From positions 8,184,001-8,248,000 of the forward strand of contig NZ_CP009754.1 of the NCBI RefSeq assembly GCF_000772045.1: a stretch of DNA of 64,000 nucleotides, read 5' to 3'. The stretch's first letter is position 1, and each line of letters starts with the position of its first letter. Below are positions 50,225-59,458 of the stretch, piece by piece. The translations under genes were made by a program, and so were the position numbers. The DNA comes from Streptomyces sp. CCM_MD2014 (GTDB lineage Bacteria; Actinomycetota; Actinomycetes; Streptomycetales; Streptomycetaceae). Below the pieces are notes generated by a model. The model was not told the origin of the DNA and ran no database searches. It saw nothing but the letters and a program-made list of their open reading frames with translations.

Positions 50225-51658
50225 TCAGGCCCTGGTGACCGCATCCGGCTGCGGGGCAGGGCTGTCGGTCGCTCGGCCCGGCGTGTGGGCGGCGTGTCGG
50301 GCGGGCGCGAGGGCCGCGGCGAGTGCGGCGCCGACGAGGAACAGGGTCAGCACCGAGAAGCCGTGGGTGTAGCCGGAGGCGTAGGGCAGGCCGTTGTGCG
50401 CGAGGCGGCTGGTGACGAGCAGGCTCATGACGGCGGTTCCGATGGCACCGCCGATGGAGCGGAGGTTGGCGTTCATGCCCGTCGCGGCGCCGGCCTGCTC
50501 GGCGGGCACGCTGCTGACGATGAGGTTGGCCATGGACGCGAAAGCCAGGCCGACACCGAGCCCGAAGACTCCCGCTGCGACGGCGATCTGCCACTGCTCG
50601 TCATGCAACAGGGCGAGGAGGGCGCACGCGAGTGCGGCGAGGCCCGAACCGGCGATCAGCAGGTGCTTGGCGCCGAGCCGTGGCTCCAGGCGGCCGCTGA
50701 GGACACCGGCGACGAACATGGCGATCAGCATGGGCAGTATGAGCAGCCCGGATGCGGTGACGTTCGCCCCGAAGCCGTATCCGGCCGACCTCGGCGTCTG
50801 CACGAAGCCCGGCAGGAAGGCCCAGACGGAGGAGAGGCCGGCGCCGAACAGCAGAGCGGCCGTGTTCGTGGTCCACACCGGCCGCGTGCGCAGAACGCGC
50901 AGGTCGATCAGAGGGCTGGGGCTGCGTGACTCGGTGCGCAGCCACAGGGCGAAGAGGACGACGGCCGCGGCGAACAGCGAGATCACGGAGGCGGAGTTCC
51001 AGCCCCACCGGCTGCCCTGGCTGACCGGCAGGAGCAGTGCCACCAGCCAGCCGGACAGCAGCAGCGCGCCGACCCAGTTGACGCGTCCCTGCGCACGGTG
51101 AGGCGATTCGGGGATGTGGCGCGCGGCTATGAGGGCGGTGACGGCGACGATGGCGACGGGGATCCAGAACAGCCAGCGGTAGTCGAGCGCGGCCACGATG
51201 GGCCCGGCGGCGACGATGCCGACGCCGCCGCCGGCGGCGATGACGGCGGACAGATTGCTGATGCTGCGGCTGACCTGGCCGGCCTCGAACTGGTCACGGA
51301 TGATGCCGAACGAGAGCGGGAACACCGCTCCGCCGATGCCCTGGACGACACGGGCGACGATCAGAACGCCGATGGTGGGTGCCAGCGCCGCGAGCAGGCA
51401 CCCTGCGAGCACTGCCACCAGGACGGCGACGAGCGTGCGCGTCTTGCCGAGCAGATCGCCGACGCGGCCGAGGATCGGGGTGAACACCGAGGCGGACAGC
51501 AGATATGCCGTCATCACCCAGGTGGTGGCGGGCTGAGAGGTGTGCAGGGCGTGCTGGATCGTCGGCAACGCCGGCGCGATGAGCGACTGCAGCATCGAGA
51601 ACACGCCCGCACCACTGGCGAGGACCGCGAAGGTGAGGCGGGGCGACTTGCTGGGCAT
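50225..51658 (-). CDS. MFS transporter, EmrB/QacA (DHA2) type
   Basis: The 477-aa protein has about 14 membrane segments. The MFS motif between helices 2 and 3 reads GRVGDLLGKTR, and the motif C region is VVQGIGGAVFPLSFGIIRDQF. The length and 14-helix pattern fit drug:proton antiporters of the DHA2 family. ATG 51656-51658. It lies 276 bp downstream of the aldehyde dehydrogenase in the same direction, and a TetR gene diverges from that pair, so an export-plus-detoxification unit under TetR control is likely. Confidence 0.92.
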   Translation of the reverse strand: MPSKSPRLTFAVLASGAGVFSMLQSLIAPALPTIQHALHTSQPATTWVMTAYLLSASVFTPILGRVGDLLGKTRTLVAVLVAVLAGCLLAALAPTIGVLIVARVVQGIGGAVFPLSFGIIRDQFEAGQVSRSISNLSAVIAAGGGVGIVAAGPIVAALDYRWLFWIPVAIVAVTALIAARHIPESPHRAQGRVNWVGALLLSGWLVALLLPVSQGSRWGWNSASVISLFAAAVVLFALWLRTESRSPSPLIDLRVLRTRPVWTTNTAALLFGAGLSSVWAFLPGFVQTPRSAGYGFGANVTASGLLILPMLIAMFVAGVLSGRLEPRLGAKHLLIAGSGLAALACALLALLHDEQWQIAVAAGVFGLGVGLAFASMANLIVSSVPAEQAGAATGMNANLRSIGGAIGTAVMSLLVTSRLAHNGLPYASGYTHGFSVLTLFLVGAALAAALAPARHAAHTPGRATDSPAPQPDAVTRA

Positions 51659-51934
51659 GGGATGACTCTCCGGGGAACGGAAGGATGGCCAAGGGCGCCG
51701 GGACCAGTCGCCCGCCGCGATGTGGACGGCTGTGGATTGAACGGCCTGGCCGGATTCGTGCGGGCCGACATCTCATGGGCGGGACCGAAGGTCTACCGCC
51801 GGTGTGTGAACGCGGTCGGCCGGATGGGGGCCGGACGGGCCGGGCCCGTGCCGGGGGTGGGCCGTTTCGCGGGCGGGCCCGTCCGGCGCGGAGCGCCGGC
51901 CGCAGGAGCTGTGCTTGTGTCGCAGGGCGTGCGA

Positions 51935-53386
51935 CTACCGGTTGCGGGTGATCGTCTTGTGCTCGACGTAGCCGGTCAGACCGACCTTGCCGTATTCACG
52001 GCCGATGCCGCTCGCCTTGTAGCCGCCGAACGGACCGTCGAAGCTCATCGGGGAGCCGTTCAGGGTGACCGTGCCGGTGCGCAGCCGGCGGGCGACGGCA
52101 AGGGCCCGCTCAGGGTCGCTGGTCCAGATGCCGCCGGACAGGCCGTAGGCGGAGTCGTTGGCTATGCGGACGGCGTCGTCCTCGTCGTCGTAGGCGATGA
52201 CGGACAGGACCGGGCCGAAGATCTCCTCCTGAGCGATGCGCATGGAGTTGTCGACGTCGGCGAAGACGGTCGGGGTGACGTAGTTGCCCTTCTCCAGGCC
52301 TTCGGGGATCTGCGGTCCGCCGGTGACCAGGCGGGCACCCTCCGCCATGCCGACGTGTATGTAGTCGATGACGCGCTGCTGCTGGTCGGGGCGGATCATC
52401 GGGCCGATGAAGGTGTCGGGGGCCGACGGGTCGCCGACCTTCAGCGATTCGACCATGGTCTTGATCGCGTTGACGACCTCCTCGTAACGGCTGCGCGGGG
52501 CCAGGATGCGGCTCTGGAGGATGCATGCCTCGCCGTTGTTCGCCAAGGAGCCGAAGCGCAGGCCCTGGACGGCGGCGTCCAGGTCGGCATCGTCGAGGAT
52601 GAGGGCGGCGGACTTGCCGCCCAGCTCCAGACCGACCCGCTTGAGGTGCTCGCCCGCGATGGAGGCGATGCGCCGGCCGGCGCGGGTGGAGCCGGTGAAG
52701 GAGATCTTGTCTACGTCAGGGTGCGAGACGAGGTACTCGCTGGTCTCGCGGTCGGCGGGAAGGATGCTGAGCACGCCCGGGGGAAGCCCGGCCTCGTGCC
52801 ACAGGTCCGCCATCAGCATCATGCTGAGAGAGTTCTCCGGGGAGACCTTCAGGACGACGGTGTTCCCGGCCAGCAGGGCCGGCACCAGCTTGGCGGTGGC
52901 TGCGGAGAACGGCGAGTTCCACGGGATGACGGCGGCGACCACGCCGATCGCCTCCCGTCGGACGATGGTGTCGAAGGACACCGACGGGTCGGACGGCTCG
53001 ATGATCTCCTCCCAGCCGAACTCCTCGGCCGCCTTCAGGTACGCCTTCACCTGGCGGGTCAGGAAGGGCTGGCCGGCCTTGGTGAACCAGCCGGCCGAAC
53101 CGTTCTCGACGGAGATGGCCCGGGCGACCTCGTCGGCGTGGGCGGCACGCAGGGCGTCGTAGCGCCGGACGATCTCCTGTCGTTCCTCGGGGCTGGTGCG
53201 CGGCCAGAGCCCGTCGTCGAAGGCCGCGCGGGCCGCGGCCACGGCGGCGTCGACGTCGGCGGGTGCGGCCTGCGCGGCGCTGCCCAGCAGGGACTGGTCG
53301 TGCGGGGAAAGGATGTCGATCCGCAGATTCGGGTCGCTGGGGGCGACCCATGCGCCGCCGATGTAGAGCTTGTCGCGAACAGTCAT
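51935..53386 (-). CDS. NAD(P)-dependent aldehyde dehydrogenase
   Basis: The 483-aa protein has the full aldehyde dehydrogenase set: PWNSPF with N157, substrate/cofactor segment VVLKVSPENS, general base E254 in LELGGKS, catalytic C288 in NNGEACILQSR, and EEIFGPVLSV. It oxidises an aldehyde to the acid; the natural aldehyde is not evident. The start is ATG 53384-53386. It diverges from a TetR gene over a 384-bp AT-richer spacer and is followed by an MFS exporter. Confidence 0.95.
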   Translation of the reverse strand: MTVRDKLYIGGAWVAPSDPNLRIDILSPHDQSLLGSAAQAAPADVDAAVAAARAAFDDGLWPRTSPEERQEIVRRYDALRAAHADEVARAISVENGSAGWFTKAGQPFLTRQVKAYLKAAEEFGWEEIIEPSDPSVSFDTIVRREAIGVVAAVIPWNSPFSAATAKLVPALLAGNTVVLKVSPENSLSMMLMADLWHEAGLPPGVLSILPADRETSEYLVSHPDVDKISFTGSTRAGRRIASIAGEHLKRVGLELGGKSAALILDDADLDAAVQGLRFGSLANNGEACILQSRILAPRSRYEEVVNAIKTMVESLKVGDPSAPDTFIGPMIRPDQQQRVIDYIHVGMAEGARLVTGGPQIPEGLEKGNYVTPTVFADVDNSMRIAQEEIFGPVLSVIAYDDEDDAVRIANDSAYGLSGGIWTSDPERALAVARRLRTGTVTLNGSPMSFDGPFGGYKASGIGREYGKVGLTGYVEHKTITRNR

Positions 53387-53682
53387 GTCTTCACGGTTCC
53401 TATCGTGCGAAACGGGGGGAGAGGGCTTTGCGACCGCTGTCAGTCGCTCAGAGCGCTCGGCCCGCAAGGAGGTCAGCGATTCCGGCCTTCGAAAAGGCGC
53501 TACGACTCTGTCGTCGGCGTTCAGTGACGCCAGAACCAGTACCTTGCTCAGCCCTTGTGAGCCGCGGTGATCGGCCAAGTCCGTGACACAGCGCATCCCT
53601 CTGCTCGTGCGCCGGCTCGTCGTTCTCCCGGCGCTCCAGCGCGGCTTGCAACTTCATAGTAGAGGAAATTTTGGTTACTGCA

Positions 53683-53716
53683 ACATATATGTGGCAGTTA
53701 ATGTGTGTGTTGCCAC
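53683..53716. promoter_or_regulatory. palindromes in the AT-rich aldehyde dehydrogenase/TetR spacer
   Basis: ACATATATGT (53683-53692) is a perfect 10-bp palindrome. GTGGCA (53691-53696) and TGCCAC (53711-53716) form an inverted repeat with a 14-bp spacer. This short region is strikingly AT-rich compared with its surroundings and probably contains promoters and operator sites for the divergent TetR and aldehyde dehydrogenase genes. Confidence 0.5.
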
Positions 53717-53770
53717 TCACACGTTGAGTATCACATCGAGAGTGACTACTGGAAGTAGAATCTCCAGACC

Positions 53771-54316
53771 ATGAGAGCTGACGCCGCACGCAACCTCACC
53801 GCTGTGCTCCAGGCCGGAGCCCAGTTGCTGGCCGAGGACCCGGGCACCTCGATGGCGGCCATCGCCGCCGCCGCAGGAGTGGACCGGACCACCGTCCACC
53901 GCCGCTTCGCCAGCCGCGAGGCGCTGCTCAGCGCCGTCTTCCAGGCCAAACTCGACTCCGCCGAACAGGTCCTGGACGAGGCACGCCTCACAGAGGCCCC
54001 CGTTCCGGTCGCCCTCCACCGCTACCTGGAAGGGATCATCCCCGTCAGTCGTCAGTGGCCTGTCGACACACGCCACATGATGCAGAAGGACCCCGAGGCC
54101 AGCCTCCGTCGCCAGGAGCAGAGCGCCCGGCTCGACGCCTTCGTCCGCCGGACCATCGACGAGGGCTACCTGCGCGCCGGCACCGACGCGGCCTGGGCGC
54201 GGGCGGTCCTCGACGGACTCGTCGACACGGCCGCCCACAAGTTCCCCGCCATGGATCCCCCCCGCGCCGCCGACCTCGTCGCCGGCACTTTCCTCAGCGG
54301 CCTCGGTGCCACCTGA
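53771..54316 (+). CDS. TetR-family transcriptional regulator
   Basis: The 181-aa protein has a TetR helix-turn-helix at about residues 8-52 (RNLTAVLQAGAQLLAEDP, then AAAAGVDRTTVHRRFASREALLSAVF) and an all-helical ligand domain. It diverges from the aldehyde dehydrogenase-MFS pair, which it probably represses. The ATG at 53771 gives the usual family N-terminus. A hairpin follows 73 bp downstream of its stop. Confidence 0.92.
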   Translation: MRADAARNLTAVLQAGAQLLAEDPGTSMAAIAAAAGVDRTTVHRRFASREALLSAVFQAKLDSAEQVLDEARLTEAPVPVALHRYLEGIIPVSRQWPVDTRHMMQKDPEASLRRQEQSARLDAFVRRTIDEGYLRAGTDAAWARAVLDGLVDTAAHKFPAMDPPRAADLVAGTFLSGLGAT

Positions 54317-54388
54317 CGACCGACCGGCGGCCCAGGCCCGCGGCGAGCAGGAATGGGGGCAGGGCACCGACGTGGTGGTCTGCCCGGG

Positions 54389-54416
54389 CCCAGGACGATG
54401 ATGGCGTCGTCCTGGG
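54389..54416 (+). terminator. hairpin downstream of tetR
   Basis: CCCAGGACGA and TCGTCCTGGG form a perfect 10-bp stem around an 8-nt loop. It is 73 bp after the tetR stop in a 431-bp gap (54317-54747) in which I see no gene. Termination is its most likely role. Confidence 0.55.
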
Positions 54417-54747
54417 GCCAGGCGCCGCCCCGGTGGCAGGGCATCGCCCTGACCTCGGTCGGACCGCGCCCTTGTCGCTTCAGGTGACCTTCGCCAGACG
54501 GCTTGGCACCCCTGAATCCCGATGGCGGTGCCGGCCCGGCTACTGTGCTGCTCCTCGATCCGCTGTGCCGGCGAACGCGCGCGGGAGCGGCGCGAGTCGG
54601 CGGGCAGCGGACGGTTACGAACGTACGCATCAAGGGTGATGGTCACTCGTGTGGCCGGTCACGCCCCTTCCGCACTGTCACAATTCCTGCACGTAAGGCT
54701 CCGACGGGGCATGGGTGCGGTCGGGCGTGTGGGTGGGGCGGAGCGGA

Positions 54748-55626
54748 ATGACCGAGCGCTGTGCGGCCGATCGTGCCGCGCCGGACGAGCTGGGGCCGGA
54801 TGTGCGGGACCACGCCGTCCCGGCGCCGCGTGCGGCGGCGGGGGAGCGGCCCGGAGGGCGCCAGCACGGTGACGCCCTCCACCGGGATCCACGGGACGGT
54901 GGGCCCGCACGTGCCGTGCCCAGGCACGTGGCCTGCGTCATGGACGGGAACGGCCGCTGGGCGCAGCGGCGTTCCCTCCCCCGCACGGCGGGGCACCAGG
55001 CTGCCGAGACCGCCGTCATCGACATCATCGAGGCGGCTCGCGCCGCCGGTGTCGAGTGGCTCAGCCTGTACGCCTTCTCCACCGAGAACTGGAACCGCCC
55101 CGGTCCCGAGGTGGAATTCCTGATGCGTTTGGTACGCCGGGTCGTGCGCAAGCACGCGCCGCTGCTGCTCGCCCGCGGCATCCGCTGCCGCTTCCTCGGA
55201 GTCACAGATCCGCGTGTCCCCCACGCACTGGCCCGGGACTTCGACGACCTGACGACACTGACCGCCGACAACCGGGGGATGACGCTGACCGTCGCCTTCG
55301 ACCACGGAGGGCGCCGGGACATCGTCGAGGCCGCGAGATCGCTGATCCTCAGTGGGACGCCCGCCGACGAAGTGACCGAGCGGCTCTTCGCGGATCACCT
55401 GCCGTACCCCGACACACCCGATGTGGACCTGGTGATCCGCACCTCGGGCGAACAGCGCATCTCGAACTTCATGCTCTGGCAGGTCGCCTACGCCGAGTGG
55501 GTCTTCCCCGAAGCGCTCTGGCCGGACTTCAGAGCCTCTGACTTCCTCGCCTGCCTGCACACCTACCGGTGTCGCGACCGCCGCTTCGGCGGCGTGCCGC
55601 CTCGGACGAACGGAGACCGCTCATGA
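54748..55626 (+). CDS. uppS: cis-prenyltransferase (undecaprenyl/polyprenyl diphosphate synthase family)
   Basis: The 292-aa protein has the family motifs: HVACVMDGNGRWA (catalytic Asp) at about residues 66-78, FSTENWNRP at about 110-118, and DLVIRTSGEQRISNF then EWVF near the end. It condenses isopentenyl diphosphate onto an allylic primer to make cis-polyprenyl diphosphate. The first 60 residues are a low-complexity extension; ATG 54748 with GGAG upstream was chosen, but an internal start is possible. Its stop overlaps the start of an MpaB-like/EF-hand fusion gene (ATGA), an unusual partner suggesting a specialised prenyl product rather than only cell-wall lipid carrier. Confidence 0.9.
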   Translation: MTERCAADRAAPDELGPDVRDHAVPAPRAAAGERPGGRQHGDALHRDPRDGGPARAVPRHVACVMDGNGRWAQRRSLPRTAGHQAAETAVIDIIEAARAAGVEWLSLYAFSTENWNRPGPEVEFLMRLVRRVVRKHAPLLLARGIRCRFLGVTDPRVPHALARDFDDLTTLTADNRGMTLTVAFDHGGRRDIVEAARSLILSGTPADEVTERLFADHLPYPDTPDVDLVIRTSGEQRISNFMLWQVAYAEWVFPEALWPDFRASDFLACLHTYRCRDRRFGGVPPRTNGDRS

Positions 55627-57086
55627 CCACCGCCACCACGGGCATGACCGACGAGACGCCCTTGTTCGGCCCGGAATCACAGTTCAGTGCCTTCTTCGAC
55701 GACCCGCGCTGGGCGCTGGCCATGATTCGCGCCACCGTGCTGGAAGCGGCTCATCCGCAGATCGGCGCCGCCCTCGTCGACAACTCCACCTTCGTCGCCC
55801 ACCCTTGGCGCCGACTGCGCAACACGTTCCTCAGCATGCGCCGCATGTTCGGCGCCGACAGCTCGGTGCGCGAAAGGGAGGCAGCCCGGCTCAACCGGCT
55901 GCACGCCCGGATGAGCGGCTCCGATTCCCGCGGCCGCGCCTACGACGCGATGGACCGGGCGACCCGGGCCTGGGTCGTCGCCACGCTCTTCGAGAGCGCG
56001 GTCACGATGTGCCGGCTGAGCGGTCAGCCGCTCGGCCAGGACATCATGGAGCGGATGTACGCCGAGTACCGCGCGTTCCTTGCCGCGCTCGACGGTGACG
56101 CCGCAGAACTCCCCGAAGACCTCAACGACTTCTGGCAGTACTTCGACCGGGTCGTCGAGAACGAGCTGGAGAACACCGAAGCGGCCCGTGTCATTCTCTA
56201 CCGGCTCTTCGACCACCTGCCGGCGCCCGCGCTGCTCGACGGCGCACCGGCACTGTGGGCGGCGGGCCGGGCCGTCGCCGGCCCGCTCCTGGGCGCGATC
56301 ACCGTCGCCTCGCTTCCTGAGCCGTACCGGCGCAGGGCCGGCCTGCCCGAGATGCCCGGCGCCTCGACCCTGATGCAGGGTGCCTACCTCGCCGCCGGGC
56401 TGGCCCGCTTCCTGCCGGCGGGCTGGATCAACGCCGAAAGCATCATCGAAACTCTCTCCCTCTCACCCGACAGCGACGATCCACGCGCCCGGACGGTGGC
56501 CGCCCTGCGCTCTCGCATGAAGCGTGCAGCGGCCCTGCTGCGCCTCCTCACGCCACCGAGCGGCGATCCCGAGCCCGACCGGTCGTCCCCGACGGGCACG
56601 GACGAAGGCCGGCGCTCGGCGGAGGACTTCTTCCGGACGGTGTTGGACCAGACCGGCGACGGTCACCTCGACTGGCCCGACCTGGCAGCCATGGCTCGTG
56701 AACTCTCCACCCGGCTCGACCTGGACGAACCCGAGGAGACCCGGCTCTACGACGCCTTCGCCGCCTGGTGGCGCGAGCTCCAGGCCGCCCTGGACACGGA
56801 CGGTGACGGCCGTGTGAGCGCGCAGGAGTACGCCGCCGCAGTCCCCTCCCTCGCCGGACCGGCGCTCATCCGTGTCGCCGAGGTTCTCTTCGAGGTCACC
56901 GACAAGGACGGCAGCGGAACCATCGACGCCAACGAGTACCGGGCCCTCTTCCGCACCGCCTTCCACCGCGACCTGACCACCACGGATGGCACTCACGGGC
57001 GGAGCGCCTTCGTGGGCGACTTCCTGGCCTTCATGTCGGGCCGCCGCACGAGCAGCCCCTATGATCCCCTCCTCGCCGACGCCTGA
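55623..57086 (+). CDS. MpaB-like (DUF2236) oxygenase fused to EF-hands
   Basis: The 487-aa protein has a DUF2236 domain at about residues 20-290 (NRLHARMSGSDSRGRAYDAM with H94, then DRATRAWVVATLFESAV) and three C-terminal EF-hand loops: D342-D353 (DQTGDGHLDWPD), D391-E402 (DTDGDGRVSAQE), D427-E438 (DKDGSGTIDANE). DUF2236 includes MpaB and the rubber oxygenase Lcp, which cleave isoprenoid double bonds. The usual WVHATL reads WVVATL here, so one conserved His is lost. Coupling to a cis-prenyltransferase makes a prenyl substrate attractive, with calcium control by the EF-hands; both are inferences. Confidence 0.85.
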   Translation: MTTATTGMTDETPLFGPESQFSAFFDDPRWALAMIRATVLEAAHPQIGAALVDNSTFVAHPWRRLRNTFLSMRRMFGADSSVREREAARLNRLHARMSGSDSRGRAYDAMDRATRAWVVATLFESAVTMCRLSGQPLGQDIMERMYAEYRAFLAALDGDAAELPEDLNDFWQYFDRVVENELENTEAARVILYRLFDHLPAPALLDGAPALWAAGRAVAGPLLGAITVASLPEPYRRRAGLPEMPGASTLMQGAYLAAGLARFLPAGWINAESIIETLSLSPDSDDPRARTVAALRSRMKRAAALLRLLTPPSGDPEPDRSSPTGTDEGRRSAEDFFRTVLDQTGDGHLDWPDLAAMARELSTRLDLDEPEETRLYDAFAAWWRELQAALDTDGDGRVSAQEYAAAVPSLAGPALIRVAEVLFEVTDKDGSGTIDANEYRALFRTAFHRDLTTTDGTHGRSAFVGDFLAFMSGRRTSSPYDPLLADA

Positions 57087-57144
57087 CCCCGCCGTCCGCG
57101 GGATCGTCGTCGCACGCCGACGGCGGCGTCATATGTAACGTTCC

Positions 57145-57340
57145 GGTGCTTCGGTCGCCGCGGGCACCCGGCCCATGGAACTGCCCTACGCGAGCCTGCA
57201 CCAACTGTGCGCGCCGTTCCTCGACGAGCTGGACGACCTGCCGGCACCCCAACGGGAAGCCCTCCGCGTGGCGTTCGGCATGGCGGCCCGGCGATCCGCC
57301 CGACCGCTTCCTGGTCGGCCTCGCCGGCCCCTGGTCTCCG
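57145..57340 (+). pseudogene. remnant of a large LuxR-family ATPase regulator
   Basis: GASVAAGTRPMELPYASLHQ continuing LCAPFLDELDDLPAPQREAL and RVAFGM matches the region after the Walker motifs in large LuxR/MalT-like regulators (ELPFAxLHQLCAPxLDRLxxLPxPQRxAL...FGL). The match continues only in a different frame as GDPPDRFLVGLAGPW (family: GPAPDRFLVGLAVL), so a frameshift lies near 57285. The N-terminal P-loop and the C-terminal DNA-binding domain are absent. It sits in the 536-bp gap between the two EF-hand genes. Confidence 0.65.
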
Positions 57341-57622
57341 CCCCCCGGACTTGCTGCGTGCGGGCAAGGACTGGAAGATGCCGGTCCGTCTCGTCGAGGG
57401 AGCGAGCGACCGGCTTCCGTTCGTCCTGACCGGCGTCGGCACTGCCCGACCGGTGGGTGTCCGACGGCCCGGCGGAGGGCGCGCCACGCGTTCAAACCGG
57501 CGCTCGGCGCACGGGCAGAGCGCTCGACGGCGCTGCTGTGACACCTCGCGCTCTCACACGCTGTTGGGGGACCGGCGGGCGCGGACAGCATCCTTTCAGC
57601 ACCGCGAGAGAAGGGGCTTGTG

Positions 57623-58174
57623 ATGGCCAGTGAGTTTCAGCGGACCAAGTTGCAGGACATGTTCAACGCCTTCGACGTGAACGGCGACGGCTGCCTGGAG
57701 GAGGCGGACTTCGCGGCCCTGACCACCCGGTGGAGCCGGCTGCCCCGGGTGCGGGCGGACGGCGAACTGGCCGCGCGGGTGGAGGACGTGTTGCTCGGAT
57801 GGTGGCAGCACCTCTCGGAGGCCGTCGACACGGACGACGACGGGCGGATCGACATGGACGACCTCCTCGCCATGGTCGACCGGCTGCCCGCCATGCGGGA
57901 CGCGGTGGCCGCCACCGCCGACACGGTCTTCGACGCCGTGGACGAGAACGGTGACGGCCGCATCTCGAGGAACGAGCACCAGAGGCTGATCGACGTGTGG
58001 CACGGGCAGGGGATCGCGACCGGTGACGTGTTCGACCGTCTCGACCGGGATGCCGACGGTTACCTCAGCCGGTCCGAGTTCGCCGCGCTGTGGATCCAGT
58101 TCTGGATCAGTGACGACCCCGCCGAGCCGGGCAACTACGTGTGCGGGCCCGTCGCGGGTCACTCCCTCCGCTGA
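57623..58174 (+). CDS. calerythrin-like EF-hand calcium-binding protein
   Basis: The 183-aa protein has four EF-hand loops: D18-D29 (DVNGDGCLEEAD), D69-D80 (DTDDDGRIDMDD), D107-E118 (DENGDGRISRNE) and D141-E152 (DRDADGYLSRSE). Length and spacing match the calerythrin/sarcoplasmic calcium-binding group of actinomycetes, probable calcium buffers or sensors. GAGAAGGGG precedes the start; ATG 57623 follows a GTG at 57620. It lies 536 bp after the MpaB/EF-hand fusion on the same strand, making two calcium-binding proteins in one neighbourhood. Confidence 0.92.
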   Translation: MASEFQRTKLQDMFNAFDVNGDGCLEEADFAALTTRWSRLPRVRADGELAARVEDVLLGWWQHLSEAVDTDDDGRIDMDDLLAMVDRLPAMRDAVAATADTVFDAVDENGDGRISRNEHQRLIDVWHGQGIATGDVFDRLDRDADGYLSRSEFAALWIQFWISDDPAEPGNYVCGPVAGHSLR

Positions 58175-58234
58175 TCCGCGGCCCCGGTCGGCCGGGCGGG
58201 CGGCGGGCTGCGGGGCGGCACCGGCCCTCGCGGG

Positions 58235-59062
58235 TCAGCCGTTCTCCGGAGCGATCAGCCACGCCACGAGGGTGCGCCACCGCTCGGGCCGGTCGGTGTC
58301 GCGCGGCCCCACGAGGTAGACCTCCTCGACGAGGTCCTGTGAGCGCAGGTCGTTGCGGGCGGCGAAGGAACCCACGGCGCCGTAGGTCAGGTCGAGGTCG
58401 TCGTGCCGTCCCTGATGGGTGGCGACCGCGGCCGTGCGCCTCGGCAGGTGCAGCTCGCGCACCGTGCCCGGCACTTCCGGCGGCAGCGGAGCGTCGAAGG
58501 GAACGTAGACGGTGGCGCGGCCATGGCCTTCGGTGAACAGGGTGTGCTCGTACCGGCCGCCAGGTGGGAGGACGGAGCGCTCTCCGGCTGCCGCGTCCAG
58601 GTCTCGCATCGCTTCGTCGTACCAGTCGAGGCCGGCTCCCCGCGGTACGTCGAGGGACACGGCCAGGACGCGCCGAGCGGGGAGTTCCTCCAGTGTCACC
58701 GCCCGCTCCGCCTCCGGGTCGAGGAGTTCCCGCAGCGCTTCGACGGCCCGCTGGGTGCGGCCGAGCCGGTCCTCGAGCCGGCGGAGGTGGGCCGCGACGA
58801 CCTGCTGCGCGGTGCCGAAGTCCGGCCCGTCCGCGGACTCGGCGGCGAGAAACCGCCGCAGATCCGCCAGCGGGAGGTCCAGGTCACGGAAGCGCCTGAT
58901 GGTCAGCGCCGGCCGGATCTGCGCGGGGGAGTAGTAGCGGTAGCCGGTGTCCGGATCGACCTCGGCGGGGACGAGCAGGTCCTGCTCGTGGTACCGGCGG
59001 AGCATGCGGATGCTCAGGTGCGTGACGCGGGAGAACTCCCCGATCGTCAGTCTGTCCGCCAT
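58235..59062 (-). CDS. MerR-family regulator with GyrI-like effector domain
   Basis: The 275-aa protein has a MerR helix-turn-helix at about residues 4-72 (LTIGEFSRVTHLSIRMLRRYHEQDLLVPAEVDPDTGYRYYSPAQI), a linking helix and a GyrI-like/effector-binding domain at about 125-270. The architecture resembles BmrR and TipA relatives that sense drugs or small lipophilic compounds. It is the last gene of a SDR-SnoaL-MerR set (45 bp after SnoaL), so it may control that operon. Confidence 0.9.
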   Translation of the reverse strand: MADRLTIGEFSRVTHLSIRMLRRYHEQDLLVPAEVDPDTGYRYYSPAQIRPALTIRRFRDLDLPLADLRRFLAAESADGPDFGTAQQVVAAHLRRLEDRLGRTQRAVEALRELLDPEAERAVTLEELPARRVLAVSLDVPRGAGLDWYDEAMRDLDAAAGERSVLPPGGRYEHTLFTEGHGRATVYVPFDAPLPPEVPGTVRELHLPRRTAAVATHQGRHDDLDLTYGAVGSFAARNDLRSQDLVEEVYLVGPRDTDRPERWRTLVAWLIAPENG

Positions 59063-59107
59063 GGAGCGCTCCTCCTCGTGGACGGGCCGCCGTCCGGCCG
59101 CGCGTGG

Positions 59108-59428
59108 TCAGGGGGTGATGGTCAGCACGGTGATCTTCCCCCGAACGTCGCGCTCGAAGGCGAAGCGGAGGGTGACCGGGCTGCCGGGGAAGTCCCCGGA
59201 GACCTGCGCGACGGCTAGGCAGGCGGCAGGGGTGCCGGTCACCTCCAGCAGGTCGTAGTCGACGTTCGGCGTCTCCTCGCGCCACCGGCGTACTTCCGCG
59301 AGTCCTCTCAGGCTGCGCCCGTCGTCGTGCACGGCGGCGTTCTCGTGGAACAGAGCGATGTAGTGCTCGTGGTCGGGGCATGTCGCCGCGGCGACGTACT
59401 CCTGGACGAAGGCACGGATGTCCTGCAC
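59108..59428 (-). CDS. SnoaL-like (NTF2-fold) protein
   Basis: The 106-aa protein (MQDIRAFVQEYVAAATCPDH...) has the NTF2/SnoaL fold pattern: an N-terminal helix, ENAAVHDDGRSLRGLAEVRRW, and strands ending LRFAFERDVRGKITVLTI. This fold includes polyketide cyclases, steroid isomerases and ligand-binding proteins. It stands between a SDR (30 bp upstream) and a MerR/GyrI gene, so it may bind or isomerise the SDR substrate. No catalytic residues can be assigned safely. Confidence 0.85.
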   Translation of the reverse strand: MQDIRAFVQEYVAAATCPDHEHYIALFHENAAVHDDGRSLRGLAEVRRWREETPNVDYDLLEVTGTPAACLAVAQVSGDFPGSPVTLRFAFERDVRGKITVLTITP

Positions 59429-59458
59429 GGCTGTCTCCCATGTCGTGACGGTGAAGGT

